The notes under the pieces were generated by a model, which saw only the letters and a list, made by a program, of their open reading frames with translations, was not told the DNA's origin and did not search any database. Source: Bin87 sp965203855 (GTDB taxonomy: Bacteria > Chloroflexota > Dehalococcoidia > Lucifugimonadales > UBA3495). From it: 64,000 bases of DNA. The stretch is taken from contig CBDBDN010000005.1 of NCBI GenBank assembly GCA_965203855.1, forward strand, positions 372,001-436,000. The letters run 5' to 3'. The position numbers and the translations under genes were made by a program. Below, in pieces: positions 17,103 to 25,952 of the stretch. Each line of letters starts with the position of its first letter. Position 1 is the stretch's first letter.

Positions 17103-17222
17103 GCTGCGGCTATGCGAGCATCCGGCGGGGATATGCGGCGATATGTTAGGATAGGGGCGGTTATCCAATACGCGCCGGCGTGCGGTTCGCTTGCCGCCGG
17201 CAGCCCACCAGGAGCTTGTCTG
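17103..17222 (+). promoter_or_regulatory. Duplicated 5' cassette, copy 3
   Basis: Contains TGTTAGGATAGGGGCGGTTA and leads into the esterase. Because it precedes an unrelated gene, duplication of membrane protein 3 together with its leader probably happened next to this site. Confidence 0.6.
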
Positions 17223-17915
17223 ATGCACGCAGAACAGCGTCGCGTTGCCGGCGACGGTTTGCATTATCTGGCGATATTTCCCGACGATTACGACGCGAGC
17301 GCCGACTATCCGGTAATCGTGATGCTGCACGGCTTTGGGGCCAATATGCAGGATCTGGCGGGATTGGCGCCGTCCATCAACAGCCGGGGCTATGTCTATG
17401 TCTGCCCCAATGCGCCGGTTCCTTTTGAGCTGGGGCCGGGGATGATTGGCTACGGGTGGCATCCGCCGCGCGGCCAAGCGGTTGAGGATGATTACGAACA
17501 GGCCGAAACGCTGCTGGCCGCTTTTTTTGAGCAGGCGCTGGCCGAGTTCCGGGCGGGCGACGGGCGCGCGCTGCTGCTGGGCTTTTCGCAGGGCGGCGGG
17601 ATGACCTATCGGATGGGACTGGGCCGGCCGGAAACTTTCGCCGGCCTGGTGGCGTTGAGCGCATCGCTGCCGGACCCGGAGGTACTGCGTCCGCGTCTGC
17701 CGGAACGGGAACGGCGCAGCCAGCCGGTGTTCGTGGCGCACGGCAAATACGACCAGATGGTGTCAATGGACAGCGCGCGGCGGACGCGGGAGTTTCTGGA
17801 CGCCGAGGGCTATGCGCCGGAGTATCGTGAATACGATATGGGGCACGAAATACCGGCGGAGGTGCTGCGGGACTTGACGCCCTGGCTGGAAGCCGTACTG
17901 CCGCCCTGGGACTAG
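17223..17915 (+). CDS. Phospholipase/carboxylesterase-family alpha/beta hydrolase
   Basis: 230 residues starting at ATG 17223, with CAGGAG nine bases upstream. The PVIVMLHGFGAN oxyanion segment, nucleophile GFSQGG, Asp in GKYDQMV and His in DMGHEI give a complete catalytic triad of the YpfH/EstB type. It probably cleaves short-chain carboxylic esters. No signal peptide, so cytoplasmic. Confidence 0.88.
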   Translation: MHAEQRRVAGDGLHYLAIFPDDYDASADYPVIVMLHGFGANMQDLAGLAPSINSRGYVYVCPNAPVPFELGPGMIGYGWHPPRGQAVEDDYEQAETLLAAFFEQALAEFRAGDGRALLLGFSQGGGMTYRMGLGRPETFAGLVALSASLPDPEVLRPRLPERERRSQPVFVAHGKYDQMVSMDSARRTREFLDAEGYAPEYREYDMGHEIPAEVLRDLTPWLEAVLPPWD

Positions 17916-17933
17916 GGACGGCGGGCGCAGAGT

Positions 17934-17960
17934 ATGGCATGGATAAAGGGGATACAGGGG
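17934..17960 (+). repeat. Left flank repeat of the GxxExxY gene
   Basis: GGCATGGATAAAGGGGATAC and following GGGGAT, in direct orientation with the copy at 18333. It runs straight into the start codon of the GxxExxY gene. Confidence 0.75.
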
Positions 17961-18332
17961 ATGTTGTATTCGGAATTGACGGAACGGATCATCGGTTGCG
18001 CCTTTGATGTGAGCAACGAATTAGGGGCCGGATTTCTGGAGGCGGTGTACGAAAGCGCGCTGGCAATCGCGCTGGAGGACCGTGGAATCGCAGTGCAGCG
18101 GCAGGCTCCTATTGAGGTATATTTTCGGGGCCGGTCGGTGGGCGTTTTCTATGCCGATTTGTTGGTTGCGGGAAAGGTAATCGTTGAGCTGAAAGCGGTT
18201 CCTAAAGTCGCTCCGCAGCATGAAGCGCAGATCATCAACTATCTGGCGGCAACGGGGATTGAGGTGGGGATGCTGATTAATTTCGGCAACCCCAAACTGC
18301 AATACCGCCGCTTTAACCGGCGCAAGAATTGA
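17961..18332 (+). CDS. GxxExxY protein (PDDEXK-like)
   Basis: 123 residues from ATG 17961. The defining motif GAGFLEAVYESAL (G-x-x-E-x-x-Y) is at residues 23-30, followed by a PD-(D/E)XK-like core: YADLLVAGKVIVELKAV. The family is widespread, often multicopy, and of unknown function; the core looks nuclease-like. A longer in-frame start at 17934 would translate the flanking repeat, which I judge unlikely. The same repeat lies on both sides. Confidence 0.88.
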   Translation: MLYSELTERIIGCAFDVSNELGAGFLEAVYESALAIALEDRGIAVQRQAPIEVYFRGRSVGVFYADLLVAGKVIVELKAVPKVAPQHEAQIINYLAATGIEVGMLINFGNPKLQYRRFNRRKN

Positions 18333-18434
18333 TGGCATGGATAAAGGGAATGAAAGGGATGAATCAGCGGAAATGCGGATTCCATCATCCGCATCTCGGA
18401 ATCCCAATATCCCGTATATCCCCTTTATCCATGC
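18333..18434 (+). repeat. Right flank repeats of the GxxExxY gene (direct plus inverted copy)
   Basis: A direct copy starting ATGGCATGGATAAAGGGAAT at 18332 is followed within 100 bases by an inverted copy (CCCCTTTATCCATGCC ending at 18434). Between them, GGAATGCGGATTCC-like sequence forms further inverted repeats (ATGCGGATTCC with GGAATCC). Could fold into a long hairpin. Confidence 0.7.
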
Positions 18435-18461
18435 CAAAACTGCGAATGGAGGTACTGTTCT

Positions 18462-19439
18462 ATGAAAGCTACTGCGAAATTGCGGGGGATGCTGGGGGCT
18501 GAGGGGCTGGTGGTGGCGCCGTTTGTGCTGAACGCTTTGCACGCCCGCATTGCCGAAGATGTGGGCCACCAGGCGGTCTATATGACCGGCGCCGGCACGG
18601 CCGCCGAGCGCGGGTTCCCGGATGTGGGCCTGCTCACGATGACCGAAATGGTCGCCAACGCCAAATATATCGCCGATGCGGTGAACATTCCGGTCATCTG
18701 CGACGCCGATACGGGCTACGGCAATCCGCTGAATGTGCAGCGCACCGTGCGGGAATACGAGGCCGCCGGCGTGGCCGCCATCCATCTGGAGGATCAGCTG
18801 TTTCCCAAGAAATGCGGCTTTTTCGCCGGGAAGCAGGTAGTGCCGGTTGAGGAGCAGATCCAGAAAATCCGCGCCGCTTTGGACGCCCGCCGCGACCCCG
18901 ATTTCGTCATCATCGCCCGCTGCGACGCTTATGCGGTCAACGGATGGGATGATACGGTGATGCGCTGCCGGGCCTATACGGACGCCGGCGCCGACCTGGT
19001 GTTTGTGGACGGCATCAAGTCGCAGGACGACATACGCCGCTACGCCCGCGACCTGGCGGATGTGCCGCGAATGTACAACGGCGACCTGGCGACTACGCAG
19101 ACGATGGACGAGCTGGGCTACAAGATAATGATTTGCGGCAGCACAATCTGGCTTATCTATAAGCAGGTGCGCGCCGCCTACGCGGAACTCATCAGCGACG
19201 GCAAGGTCAATCCGGAGCGTTACGGCACCCGCTGGGATGTAGCGTCCGTGCTGGGGCTGGACGCCATTTACGAGCTGGAAAAGCAGTACGGCGTGCAGGA
19301 TGTCGGCACCGATGTGGCACAGCTGGCGGCGGCGCAGGCGGCGCAAATGGCGGCGGATGCGGGCGGCGATGTCGATGCTGATGCCAACGCGGATGCCAAC
19401 GCTGCTGCGGCGTCAACTCCGGCGGCGGCGGATGACTGA
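18462..19439 (+). CDS. Isocitrate lyase/PEP mutase-family enzyme
   Basis: 325 residues. The metal-binding CDADTGYGNP, the HLEDQLFPKKCGFFAGK segment with the active-site Cys of the KKCG motif, and IIARCDAYAVNGWDD place it in the 2-methylisocitrate lyase / oxaloacetate decarboxylase / PEP mutase group. True isocitrate lyases are longer with KKCGH; here the residue after G is Phe, so I do not claim that activity. The last 30 residues are an Asp/Ala/Asn repeat (DADANADANAAAAS), probably disordered. GGAGG lies ten bases before ATG 18462. Confidence 0.88.
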   Translation: MKATAKLRGMLGAEGLVVAPFVLNALHARIAEDVGHQAVYMTGAGTAAERGFPDVGLLTMTEMVANAKYIADAVNIPVICDADTGYGNPLNVQRTVREYEAAGVAAIHLEDQLFPKKCGFFAGKQVVPVEEQIQKIRAALDARRDPDFVIIARCDAYAVNGWDDTVMRCRAYTDAGADLVFVDGIKSQDDIRRYARDLADVPRMYNGDLATTQTMDELGYKIMICGSTIWLIYKQVRAAYAELISDGKVNPERYGTRWDVASVLGLDAIYELEKQYGVQDVGTDVAQLAAAQAAQMAADAGGDVDADANADANAAAASTPAAADD

Positions 19440-19492
19440 ACCGCAGGACGGAACGGCAGAGGGGAACGCAACCGACGGGAATGGGGATGACT

Positions 19493-19927
19493 ATGGCCGA
19501 TATTTTGCCGGATGTCTTTGCCGACGGCCGGTTTCGGATGCTGTACGACGGGGCTTGTCCGCTGTGCCGGCGGGAGGTATTGGCGCTGCGCCGGCGCCGT
19601 CCGGCGGCGATTGAGGCAGTGGACATTACGGCGCCGGATTTTGACGCTGCGGCGCCGGAGCTCGGGCTGGGGCCGGAGGTGGACTATGCCCGGCTGCAAG
19701 CGGCGCTGTACGGCATCCGGCCCGACGGCAGCGTTACGGTGGGAATGGATACTCTGCGGGAGGGCTACCGCCGGGCCGGCATCGGCTGGGTTCTGGGCTG
19801 GACGGGATGGTGGCCAGCGCGTCCGGTGTTTGACGCCGGCTATCGGCAGTTCGCCCGCAACCGGATGCGGATTAGCCGCTGGCTGGGTCGGCAGGCGGAT
19901 GACTGCGGGGAACGGTGCGGGTTTTAG
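19493..19927 (+). CDS. DCC-family (DUF393) thiol oxidoreductase-like protein
   Basis: 144 residues with the signature MLYDGACPLCRREV (DxxCxxC) near residue 15. DUF393 proteins have a thioredoxin-like redox motif but few are characterised. Three in-frame ATGs (19481, 19487, 19493) are possible; I took the last, which follows GGGAATGGGGA. The sequence continues 50 bases after the ICL-family gene, so they may share a transcript. Confidence 0.82.
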   Translation: MADILPDVFADGRFRMLYDGACPLCRREVLALRRRRPAAIEAVDITAPDFDAAAPELGLGPEVDYARLQAALYGIRPDGSVTVGMDTLREGYRRAGIGWVLGWTGWWPARPVFDAGYRQFARNRMRISRWLGRQADDCGERCGF

Positions 19928-19974
19928 GGTATGTCGTCGGAGCACGACTCACGGCAGTCCAGCGTATGCTTTCT

Positions 19975-20230
19975 CTCTAAATGTCATTCCGGCGAAAGCC
20001 GGAATCTATGGTCGCTGATTTCATTAGTGTAGTCGCAGATTACATCGCTGGATTCCGGCGCAAGCCGGAATGACGGTTGGGGTGCTGGCAGGACGAAAAC
20101 TTTCGCCGGAATGACGGTTGGGGTACTGGCAGGACGAAAACTTTCGCCGGAATGACGGTTGGGGTACTGGCAGGACGAAAACTTTCGCCGGAATGACGGT
20201 GAAAGCCGGAATGACGGTGAATTTGAGGAT
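19975..20230 (+). repeat. REP heads and a 41-bp tandem repeat (3 copies)
   Basis: This 310-base gap holds an inverted head at 19984, a head at 20050, then a 41-bp unit repeated three times from 20065 to 20187 (unit starts GCCGGAATGACGGTTGGGGT and ends ACGAAAACTTTC), and a fourth partial unit. The unit is the head's right arm plus a locus-specific 24-base filler. Confidence 0.9.
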
Positions 20231-20238
20231 ACATTCTG

Positions 20239-21204
20239 ATGTGGGCCGTATTTGCGTTGGGCAGTTCGCTGGCGTTTTGCTTTGTCAGCGTTTGCGACAA
20301 GCGGCTGCTGTCGTTTCACTTTCAGGGGGTGCAGCCGCTGTGCCTGTGGTGCGGAGTGTGCGGGATGCTGTACTCCAGCATACTGCTGGCCGTCATCGGC
20401 ATTCCCGCCGGCACGGAATGGCAGACGGTGGCGCGCCCCATTGCCGCCGGCTTGCTGATGGGCTGCTCGGTAGTGCTGATGTTCCGGGGGCTGCGGCTGA
20501 TGGAAGCGTCGCGCGCCGTGGCCATCGCGCAGACCAATCCCATATTCGTAGCGATACTGGCGATGTTCTTTCTGGGGGAGCGCATCTCGCCGGTGCAGTG
20601 GGGCGCAGTGGGACTGGTAGTATCCGGCGCCATACTGATTTCCCTGCGGCTGTTCCACGAGCAGCCTTACGGGCGGATTGGCAGCAGCGCCGGAATAGCA
20701 GTTCCGACGGCGGCGGCGCTGTCGCTGACCGGGCGGCTTACCGGGTACGGGCCGCTGCTGCTGACGGGCAGCGCAATCTGTATGGCCGGCAGCTTTGTGG
20801 TAGCCAAATCGGCGCTGAACGCCGGGCTGCCGACGCTGGCGGTGTTCGGGCTGCAACAGCTAATGGTGGGGACGGTCTTTTTTGCGGTGGGAGTGCGCGG
20901 CGGCGGGCCGGGGCTGCTGGCGGCGGCGCGGCGGCCAACGGTGCTGGGAATGCTGCTTTTCGGAGAGTCGCTGATGCCGGCAGTGTCCATACTGTTGTCG
21001 GTGTACGCTTACAGCCTGGGGCCGGCGTCGCTGGTCGCGGCGGCGTTGGCGACGCGCCCGCTGTTCGTGTTCGTGATGTCCACGCTGCTGTCGCGAGTGC
21101 GCTGGCAGCTGCTGGACGAGTCGCTGACGCCGCGCGCCTTGGCGATGAAAGGCATATCCATACTGATGATAGTGGTCGGTGTAGGGGCGTTGAGTTTGGG
21201 GTAA
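20239..21204 (+). CDS. EamA/DMT-family transporter
   Basis: 321 residues with about ten hydrophobic segments forming two EamA repeats (first around ARPIAAGLLMGCSVVLMFRG, second ending LAMKGISILMIVVGVG). The SRAVAIAQTNPIFVAILAMF segment with GERIS is a typical EamA half-repeat. Substrate unknown; relatives export amino acids or metabolites. The start is 19 bases after the last repeat unit. Confidence 0.88.
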   Translation: MWAVFALGSSLAFCFVSVCDKRLLSFHFQGVQPLCLWCGVCGMLYSSILLAVIGIPAGTEWQTVARPIAAGLLMGCSVVLMFRGLRLMEASRAVAIAQTNPIFVAILAMFFLGERISPVQWGAVGLVVSGAILISLRLFHEQPYGRIGSSAGIAVPTAAALSLTGRLTGYGPLLLTGSAICMAGSFVVAKSALNAGLPTLAVFGLQQLMVGTVFFAVGVRGGGPGLLAAARRPTVLGMLLFGESLMPAVSILLSVYAYSLGPASLVAAALATRPLFVFVMSTLLSRVRWQLLDESLTPRALAMKGISILMIVVGVGALSLG

Positions 21205-21594
21205 GGCCGGCGGCGGTGCGGCCAGCTACGGGGTATCGGCATGGATTTACGGGATGATTGGGATGTGGATTCCGGCTTGCGCCGGAATGACGGTAGGGGG
21301 CCGGAATGACGGTTGGGGCGGCGGAATGACGGTTGGGGGGCCGGAATGACGGTAAGGGGGCGTATGATTAGGTTCGGGGATGCGGGTGCGCTGATATGCG
21401 CGTTGCGGCGGCAATCGGTTGCGAATCCGGCAATGCGATAACGAATAGCGGCGTCGGAATCCCGATGCGGCGTTGACAAGCGACAGGGCAGGGATTACGA
21501 TAGTTGCGCTTTTTGCGCTGCGCGGTGTTGCATTGCGCTGCGTGGCCGGAAAGCGATACCGCCGCAGGGACATTGGCAAGGGGCAGCCGGACAG
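21205..21594 (+). repeat. Intergenic gap with dispersed-repeat composite
   Basis: From 21238 to 21360: a variant GGCATGGATTTACGGGAT module, a palindromic head with TTGC loop, then four GGAATGACGG units with differing G-rich linkers. From 21361 to 21594 I see no gene, only the leader of the Lrp gene. Confidence 0.8.
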
Positions 21595-22029
21595 ATGGAT
21601 GAACTTGACTTGCAGATAATCGGGGTACTGCAAGCGGACGGGCGGGCGTCCAACGCCAAGATCGCCCGTACCGTAGGGGTCAGCGAGGGTACGGTGCGCC
21701 GCCGGCTGCGCTACCTGATTGACGAGGACATCGTCCATATCATCGCCGTGCCGAACCTGGAAAAGATGGGCTACGGAACTACCGCCCTGATTGGGCTGGA
21801 AACCGGCCCCGGCAAGTCCGACATTGTGGCGGAATCCATTGCCGACCTGGACGAAGCGCATTATGTGGTGGTCGCCACCGGCCCTTACGATGTGTTCGTG
21901 TGGACGGCGCTGGAATCGGCGGAAAGCCTGGGGGATTTTCTGCGTACCCGCATCGGAGTGATTGAAGGGGTGCAGAAAACGCAGACCTTCGTAACGCTGT
22001 CCACGAAAAAGCGCTTTCAGCGGATGTAG
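21595..22029 (+). CDS. Lrp/AsnC-family transcriptional regulator
   Basis: 144 residues: an N-terminal winged HTH (LDLQIIGVLQADGRASNAKI then ARTVGVSEGTVRRRLRYLID) and a C-terminal RAM ligand-binding domain with the GPYDVFVW strand. Such proteins sense amino acids or related metabolites and form octamers. The target is not evident; the ferredoxin downstream has its own promoter. Confidence 0.92.
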   Translation: MDELDLQIIGVLQADGRASNAKIARTVGVSEGTVRRRLRYLIDEDIVHIIAVPNLEKMGYGTTALIGLETGPGKSDIVAESIADLDEAHYVVVATGPYDVFVWTALESAESLGDFLRTRIGVIEGVQKTQTFVTLSTKKRFQRM

Positions 22030-22345
22030 GCGGCGCCGGCTTTTGCGCCGGCGGGCGGCGGCGCGCATCAAGGGGTGGGGCTGCCGGGGTTGCCGCAACC
22101 GTCGTTTCGGTGAAAACCGGAGGCCGGCGTTATAACCTGTCGGTACGGCAATGGAGACGGCAGCCATAGATTCCGGCTTTCGCCGGAATGACGGTTATGG
22201 GATGGGGATGACGGTCAAGGGGTTTGGAATGGCGGTTAGATGGTTTGGGATGATGGTTAGGGGGAGACGGCAGCCATAGATTCCGGCTTTCGCCGGAATG
22301 ACGGTTTGGGGTTGGGGATGGCGCGGTTAGGGGTTTTGGGATGGC
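22030..22345 (+). repeat. Two copies of the long repeat head with degenerate tails
   Basis: Identical ~44-base heads at 22152 and 22263 (GGAGACGGCAGCCATAGATT leading into the TTTC-loop palindrome and GACGGTT). Each has a tail of GGATGACGG or GGAATGGCGG units. A GC-rich hairpin without T-run (CGCCGGC/GCCGGCG, 22033-22053) follows the Lrp gene. Confidence 0.85.
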
Positions 22346-22361
22346 GGCGGCAATCAGGCGG

Positions 22362-22389
22362 TTGCAATCGTTGCCTGCCGTGCTATAAT
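22362..22389 (+). promoter_or_regulatory. Ferredoxin promoter
   Basis: TTGCAA (22362-22367), 16 bases, TATAAT (22384-22389); transcript start expected near 22396, 70 bases before the gene. Confidence 0.65.
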
Positions 22390-22466
22390 TCCGTAGTGAG
22401 CGCGGGCGAGCCGCCGCTGCCAATCGCCCGTCCGAACTCAGCCACACTTGGAGAGGGGAAACCGCT

Positions 22467-22706
22467 ATGACCTACATCATCACCGAGCCGTGCGTAGGCG
22501 TCAAGGATGCCGCTTGCGTGGATGTCTGCCCGGTAGATTGCATTTACACTACCGACGACGACGATATGTACTACATCAGCCCGGATGAGTGCATTGACTG
22601 CGCGGCGTGCGAGCCGGTTTGCCCGGTAACGGCGATTTTCGCCGAGGAAGCAGTTCCTGAAATGTACAACGAGTACATTCAGAAAAACTACGACTATTTC
22701 AAGTAG
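22467..22706 (+). CDS. fdxA: 7Fe ferredoxin (3Fe-4S + 4Fe-4S)
   Basis: 79 residues. The cysteine pattern C-x7-C-x3-CP, then CIDCAACEPVCP, is that of bacterial FdxA-type seven-iron ferredoxins, in which the first motif binds 3Fe-4S and the second 4Fe-4S. The C-terminus (YNEYIQKNYDYFK) is the short form. GAGAGGGG precedes the ATG. It is a plausible electron donor for IspG or the ferredoxin-type siroheme reductase in the window. Confidence 0.93.
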   Translation: MTYIITEPCVGVKDAACVDVCPVDCIYTTDDDDMYYISPDECIDCAACEPVCPVTAIFAEEAVPEMYNEYIQKNYDYFK

Positions 22707-22772
22707 TCGGCCGGCCGGTTTGCCAGGGGCATTGCGCCCGCCGGCGCCGCCGGAGCGTAACCGGCCCGCCTG

Positions 22773-22806
22773 TGCGCCCGGCAGGTTAGTGCCGGGCGCA
22801 AGTTTG
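22773..22806 (+). terminator. Hairpin after ferredoxin
   Basis: A perfect 10-bp stem TGCGCCCGGC/GCCGGGCGCA with an 8-base loop, followed by AGTTTG. The T-run is weak, so termination may be partial. Confidence 0.5.
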
Positions 22807-23070
22807 TGCGCCGCCAGCGGCGCGTTGCAGGCGGTTTGCGGCCTAGCGCCGTCGCTGCGGCGAAGCTCTGGCATCCATTAGCGTGTATAGATTCCGGCGC
22901 AAGCCGGAATGCCGGAATGCCAAACCGCCTGATGGGAAACGCGACGCGCTGCCGGCATCATATAGCGTTCCGACGGTAGCGTTCCGGCGGCTTTGCGGGT
23001 AGAATTGCCGGCGGATGGCGCGCCGGGATTGCGGCGCCGGCCAGTCAATTTTGAGGAGGAACAAACTGCG
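22807..23070. other. Intergenic gap before aconitase
   Basis: Holds an inverted dispersed head near 22887 (GATTCCGGCGCAAGCCGGAA) with one tail unit, and the aconitase leader. No gene seen. Confidence 0.6.
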
Positions 23071-25347
23071 ATGAGCAACATAGACTCAACGCCGGAATTG
23101 GTGCGGGAAACTTACCGCAAGATGGACGCCAAACTGCAAGAGGTTCGGGCGCGTCTGAACCGTCCGCTCACGCTGGCGGAGAAGCTGCTGCTTTCCCATC
23201 TGGACGATGTGGCCGATGCCGACTTGCGCCCCGGCGACAGCTACATCAACCTGCGCCCCGACCGGGTAGCGCACCAGGATGTTACCGGGCAGATGGCGAT
23301 TTTGCAGTTTATGCAGTCGGGCCGCAATCGGGTGGCAGTGCCGACTACGGTGCACTGCGACCATCTGATACAGGCGCGGGTAGGCGCATCCTCGGACTTG
23401 CAGGATGCGCTGAACGAAAGCAACGAAGTGTATCAGTTTCTGGAATCGGCCTGCCGGCGGTACGGGATGGGGTTCTGGCGTCCGGGCTCGGGCATCATCC
23501 ATCAGGTAGTGCTGGAGAAGTACGCTTTTCCGGGCTGCCTGATAATCGGCACCGATTCGCACACGGTGAACGGCGGCGGGCTGGGCTCGCTGGCGATTGG
23601 CGTGGGCGGGGCGGACGCCGCCGATGTGATGGCGGGGCTGCCTTGGGAAGTGCGCTATCCCCAGATTATCGGCGTCAAGCTGACCGGGGCGATGCAGGGC
23701 TGGACGGCGCCCAAGGATGTCATCATCAAACTGGCCTACGAGCTGACGGTATCCGGCGGCACCAACGCCATCATTGAGTACTTCGGGCCGGGCGCCGCGT
23801 CCATTTCCGCTACCGGGAAAGGCACCATCTGCAATATGGGGGCCGAGCTGGGGGCAACCGGCGATGTATTCCCCTGGGACCAGCGGATGGCAACCTATCT
23901 GCGGGCTACCGGGCGGGGCGAGCTGGCGGAAATCGCCGCCGCGCACGCCCATCTGCTGACTTCAGACCCCGAAGTGGCAGCGAACCCGGAGCAGTTCTAC
24001 GACCGCATCGTCGAGATTGACCTGTCCGCGCTGGAGCCGCACGTAACCGGGCCGCATTCGCCGGACCGGGCGCGTCCCATATCGCAGCTGGCGGCGGAGG
24101 CGGCGCAGGAGGGGTTCCCCGACCAGGTTGCGGTGGCGCTGGTAGGCAGCTGCACCAACTCGTCATACGAGGATATGGAGCGGTGCGCCGATGTGGCGCG
24201 GCAGGCGTCGGAACGGGGCGTCAAGGCGGCGGCGGGACTGCTGGTTACGCCGGGTTCGGAGCAGGTGCGGGCGACGATTGAACGGGACGGACAGCAGGCG
24301 GCGCTGGAAGCCATCGGCGCCACGGTGCTGGCCAACGCCTGCGGGCCGTGCATCGGGCAGTGGAACCGGCCGGAAGCGCGCGGCACCGACAACAGCATCG
24401 TTACCTCTTACAACCGCAATTTCCCGAGCCGCAACGACGGCAACGCCGGCACGATGAACTTTATCGCCAGCCCGGAACTGGCGGTGGCGATGGGACTGGG
24501 CGGTCGGCTGTCGTTCAATCCGTTGACGGACGCTTTGACGGACGCGGACGGCAACGAGTTTATGCTGCAACCGCCGTCGGAAGCGCCGGAAGTGCCGCCC
24601 AATGGGTTTGACCCCGGCAGCGATATGTATGTGGAGCCGCCGGCGGACGGCAGCGATGTGGAAGTGCGGGTTGACCCGGCCAGCAACCGGCTGCAAGTGC
24701 TGGAACCGTGGGAGCCGTGGAACGGCCGGGACTTTGAGGACATTCCGATTCTGGTCAAGACGCAGGGCAAGACGACTACCGATTCCATATCGCCGGCGGG
24801 TCCCTGGCTGCGGTTTCGGGGGCATCTGAACAACCTGAGCGACAATATGTTCCTGGCCGCCAACAACGCCTATACGGATGACACCGGAATGGGCAAGAAC
24901 CAGCTTTCCGGCGAGGAGATTATGCCGATACCGGAAATTGCCCGCGCTTACAAGGCCGAGGGCATCCGCTGGGTAGCCGTCGGCGACGAGAACTATGGGG
25001 AAGGTTCCAGCCGGGAACACGCCGCTTTGTCGCCCCGGATGCTGGGCGCAGCGGCGATTATCACCCGCAGTTTCGCGCGCATCCACGAGTCCAACCTGAA
25101 AAAGCAGGGCCTGCTGCCGTTGACTTTTGAGGATCCGGCGGACTGGGAACGGGTGCTGGAGGACGACCGGATGAGCCTGGTAGGTTTGTCGGAGCTGGCG
25201 CCGGGCCGCCCGGTGCAGGCGCTGCTGAAGCACGCCGACGGCAGCGAGGAAAGCATCAACCTGCGGCACACGCTCAACGACACGCAGATAGAATGGTTCA
25301 AAGCGGGCAGCGCAATGAACTATATGAAGCGGATGGAGGAGGGGTAA
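23071..25347 (+). CDS. acn: Aconitate hydratase
   Basis: 758 residues, the length of mitochondrial-type/AcnA2 aconitases rather than the 890-residue IRP-type. GAGGAGGA lies ten bases before ATG 23071. The active-site GTDSHTVNGGG, first cluster Cys in GSCTNSSYEDM, the pair in ANACGPCIGQW, and the swivel-domain GEGSSREHAAL are all present. It interconverts citrate and isocitrate in the TCA cycle. A strong terminator follows. Confidence 0.95.
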   Translation: MSNIDSTPELVRETYRKMDAKLQEVRARLNRPLTLAEKLLLSHLDDVADADLRPGDSYINLRPDRVAHQDVTGQMAILQFMQSGRNRVAVPTTVHCDHLIQARVGASSDLQDALNESNEVYQFLESACRRYGMGFWRPGSGIIHQVVLEKYAFPGCLIIGTDSHTVNGGGLGSLAIGVGGADAADVMAGLPWEVRYPQIIGVKLTGAMQGWTAPKDVIIKLAYELTVSGGTNAIIEYFGPGAASISATGKGTICNMGAELGATGDVFPWDQRMATYLRATGRGELAEIAAAHAHLLTSDPEVAANPEQFYDRIVEIDLSALEPHVTGPHSPDRARPISQLAAEAAQEGFPDQVAVALVGSCTNSSYEDMERCADVARQASERGVKAAAGLLVTPGSEQVRATIERDGQQAALEAIGATVLANACGPCIGQWNRPEARGTDNSIVTSYNRNFPSRNDGNAGTMNFIASPELAVAMGLGGRLSFNPLTDALTDADGNEFMLQPPSEAPEVPPNGFDPGSDMYVEPPADGSDVEVRVDPASNRLQVLEPWEPWNGRDFEDIPILVKTQGKTTTDSISPAGPWLRFRGHLNNLSDNMFLAANNAYTDDTGMGKNQLSGEEIMPIPEIARAYKAEGIRWVAVGDENYGEGSSREHAALSPRMLGAAAIITRSFARIHESNLKKQGLLPLTFEDPADWERVLEDDRMSLVGLSELAPGRPVQALLKHADGSEESINLRHTLNDTQIEWFKAGSAMNYMKRMEEG

Positions 25348-25411
25348 TTGCCGCCGGGCGCGCGCGTGTTGGCGCGTGTCAAGGGCAGCAATGCGGCATT
25401 CCGGCATCAAA

Positions 25412-25442
25412 GGGGCGTCCGTTACGGCGGGCGCCCCTTTTT
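25412..25442 (+). terminator. Intrinsic terminator after aconitase
   Basis: 10-bp stem GGGGCGTCCG/CGGGCGCCCC (one G-U pair), 6-base loop, then TTTTT. Confidence 0.85.
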
Positions 25443-25544
25443 GATTGATGCCTCGATCCGGTGGAGATCCCGCGTTGGTGTTGGGTTCCGGTTCTCGCCA
25501 AAATGACGGTGGGGTTGAGAGTGTAGAGGGTGTACAATGACGGC

Positions 25545-25952
25545 ATGGATGTTAACTTGCAACCCCTACGCGATGCGCTGGCCCGACTGGATGAAGCGAT
25601 TCGGGAACGGGCCGCCCATCCCGACAGCAGTTTTCTGCGGGATTCGGTAATCCTGCGGTTCACTTTTACCTTTGAAGCCGCCGTGTCGGTTTTGGGGCGG
25701 TATCTGGAATTGGCGGCCGGCATACGCGAGGCGCACCGGATGTCGCCGCGCCGCCGGATACGGGAAGCTGCCGATCTGGGGCTGATTGCCGAGTGCGACG
25801 ACTGGATGCAGTATGTAGAAAATCGCAATCGCGCCGTACACGCTTACAGCGAGCCGATGGCCGATGCCATTGTGGCGCGCGCCGCAGCTTTCGCTATCCA
25901 CGCCCGCGCTCTGCTGGTCGCAATGGAATGGGGCATTGCCGATGGCGGATAG
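25545..25952 (+). CDS. HEPN-domain (HepT-like) protein
   Basis: 135 residues, helical, with the RX4HXY motif (RNRAVHAY near residue 100) and the conserved helix containing SVILRFTFTFEAAV. Members are RNases/toxins neutralised by AMP addition to the motif's Tyr by the partner MntA nucleotidyltransferase. A GTG at 25530 would add five residues. The gene overlaps its partner by 11 bases. Confidence 0.88.
   Translation: MDVNLQPLRDALARLDEAIRERAAHPDSSFLRDSVILRFTFTFEAAVSVLGRYLELAAGIREAHRMSPRRRIREAADLGLIAECDDWMQYVENRNRAVHAYSEPMADAIVARAAAFAIHARALLVAMEWGIADGG

Noticed and set aside
24163..25410. 415-codon minus-strand open frame
   Set aside because: Antisense of aconitase.
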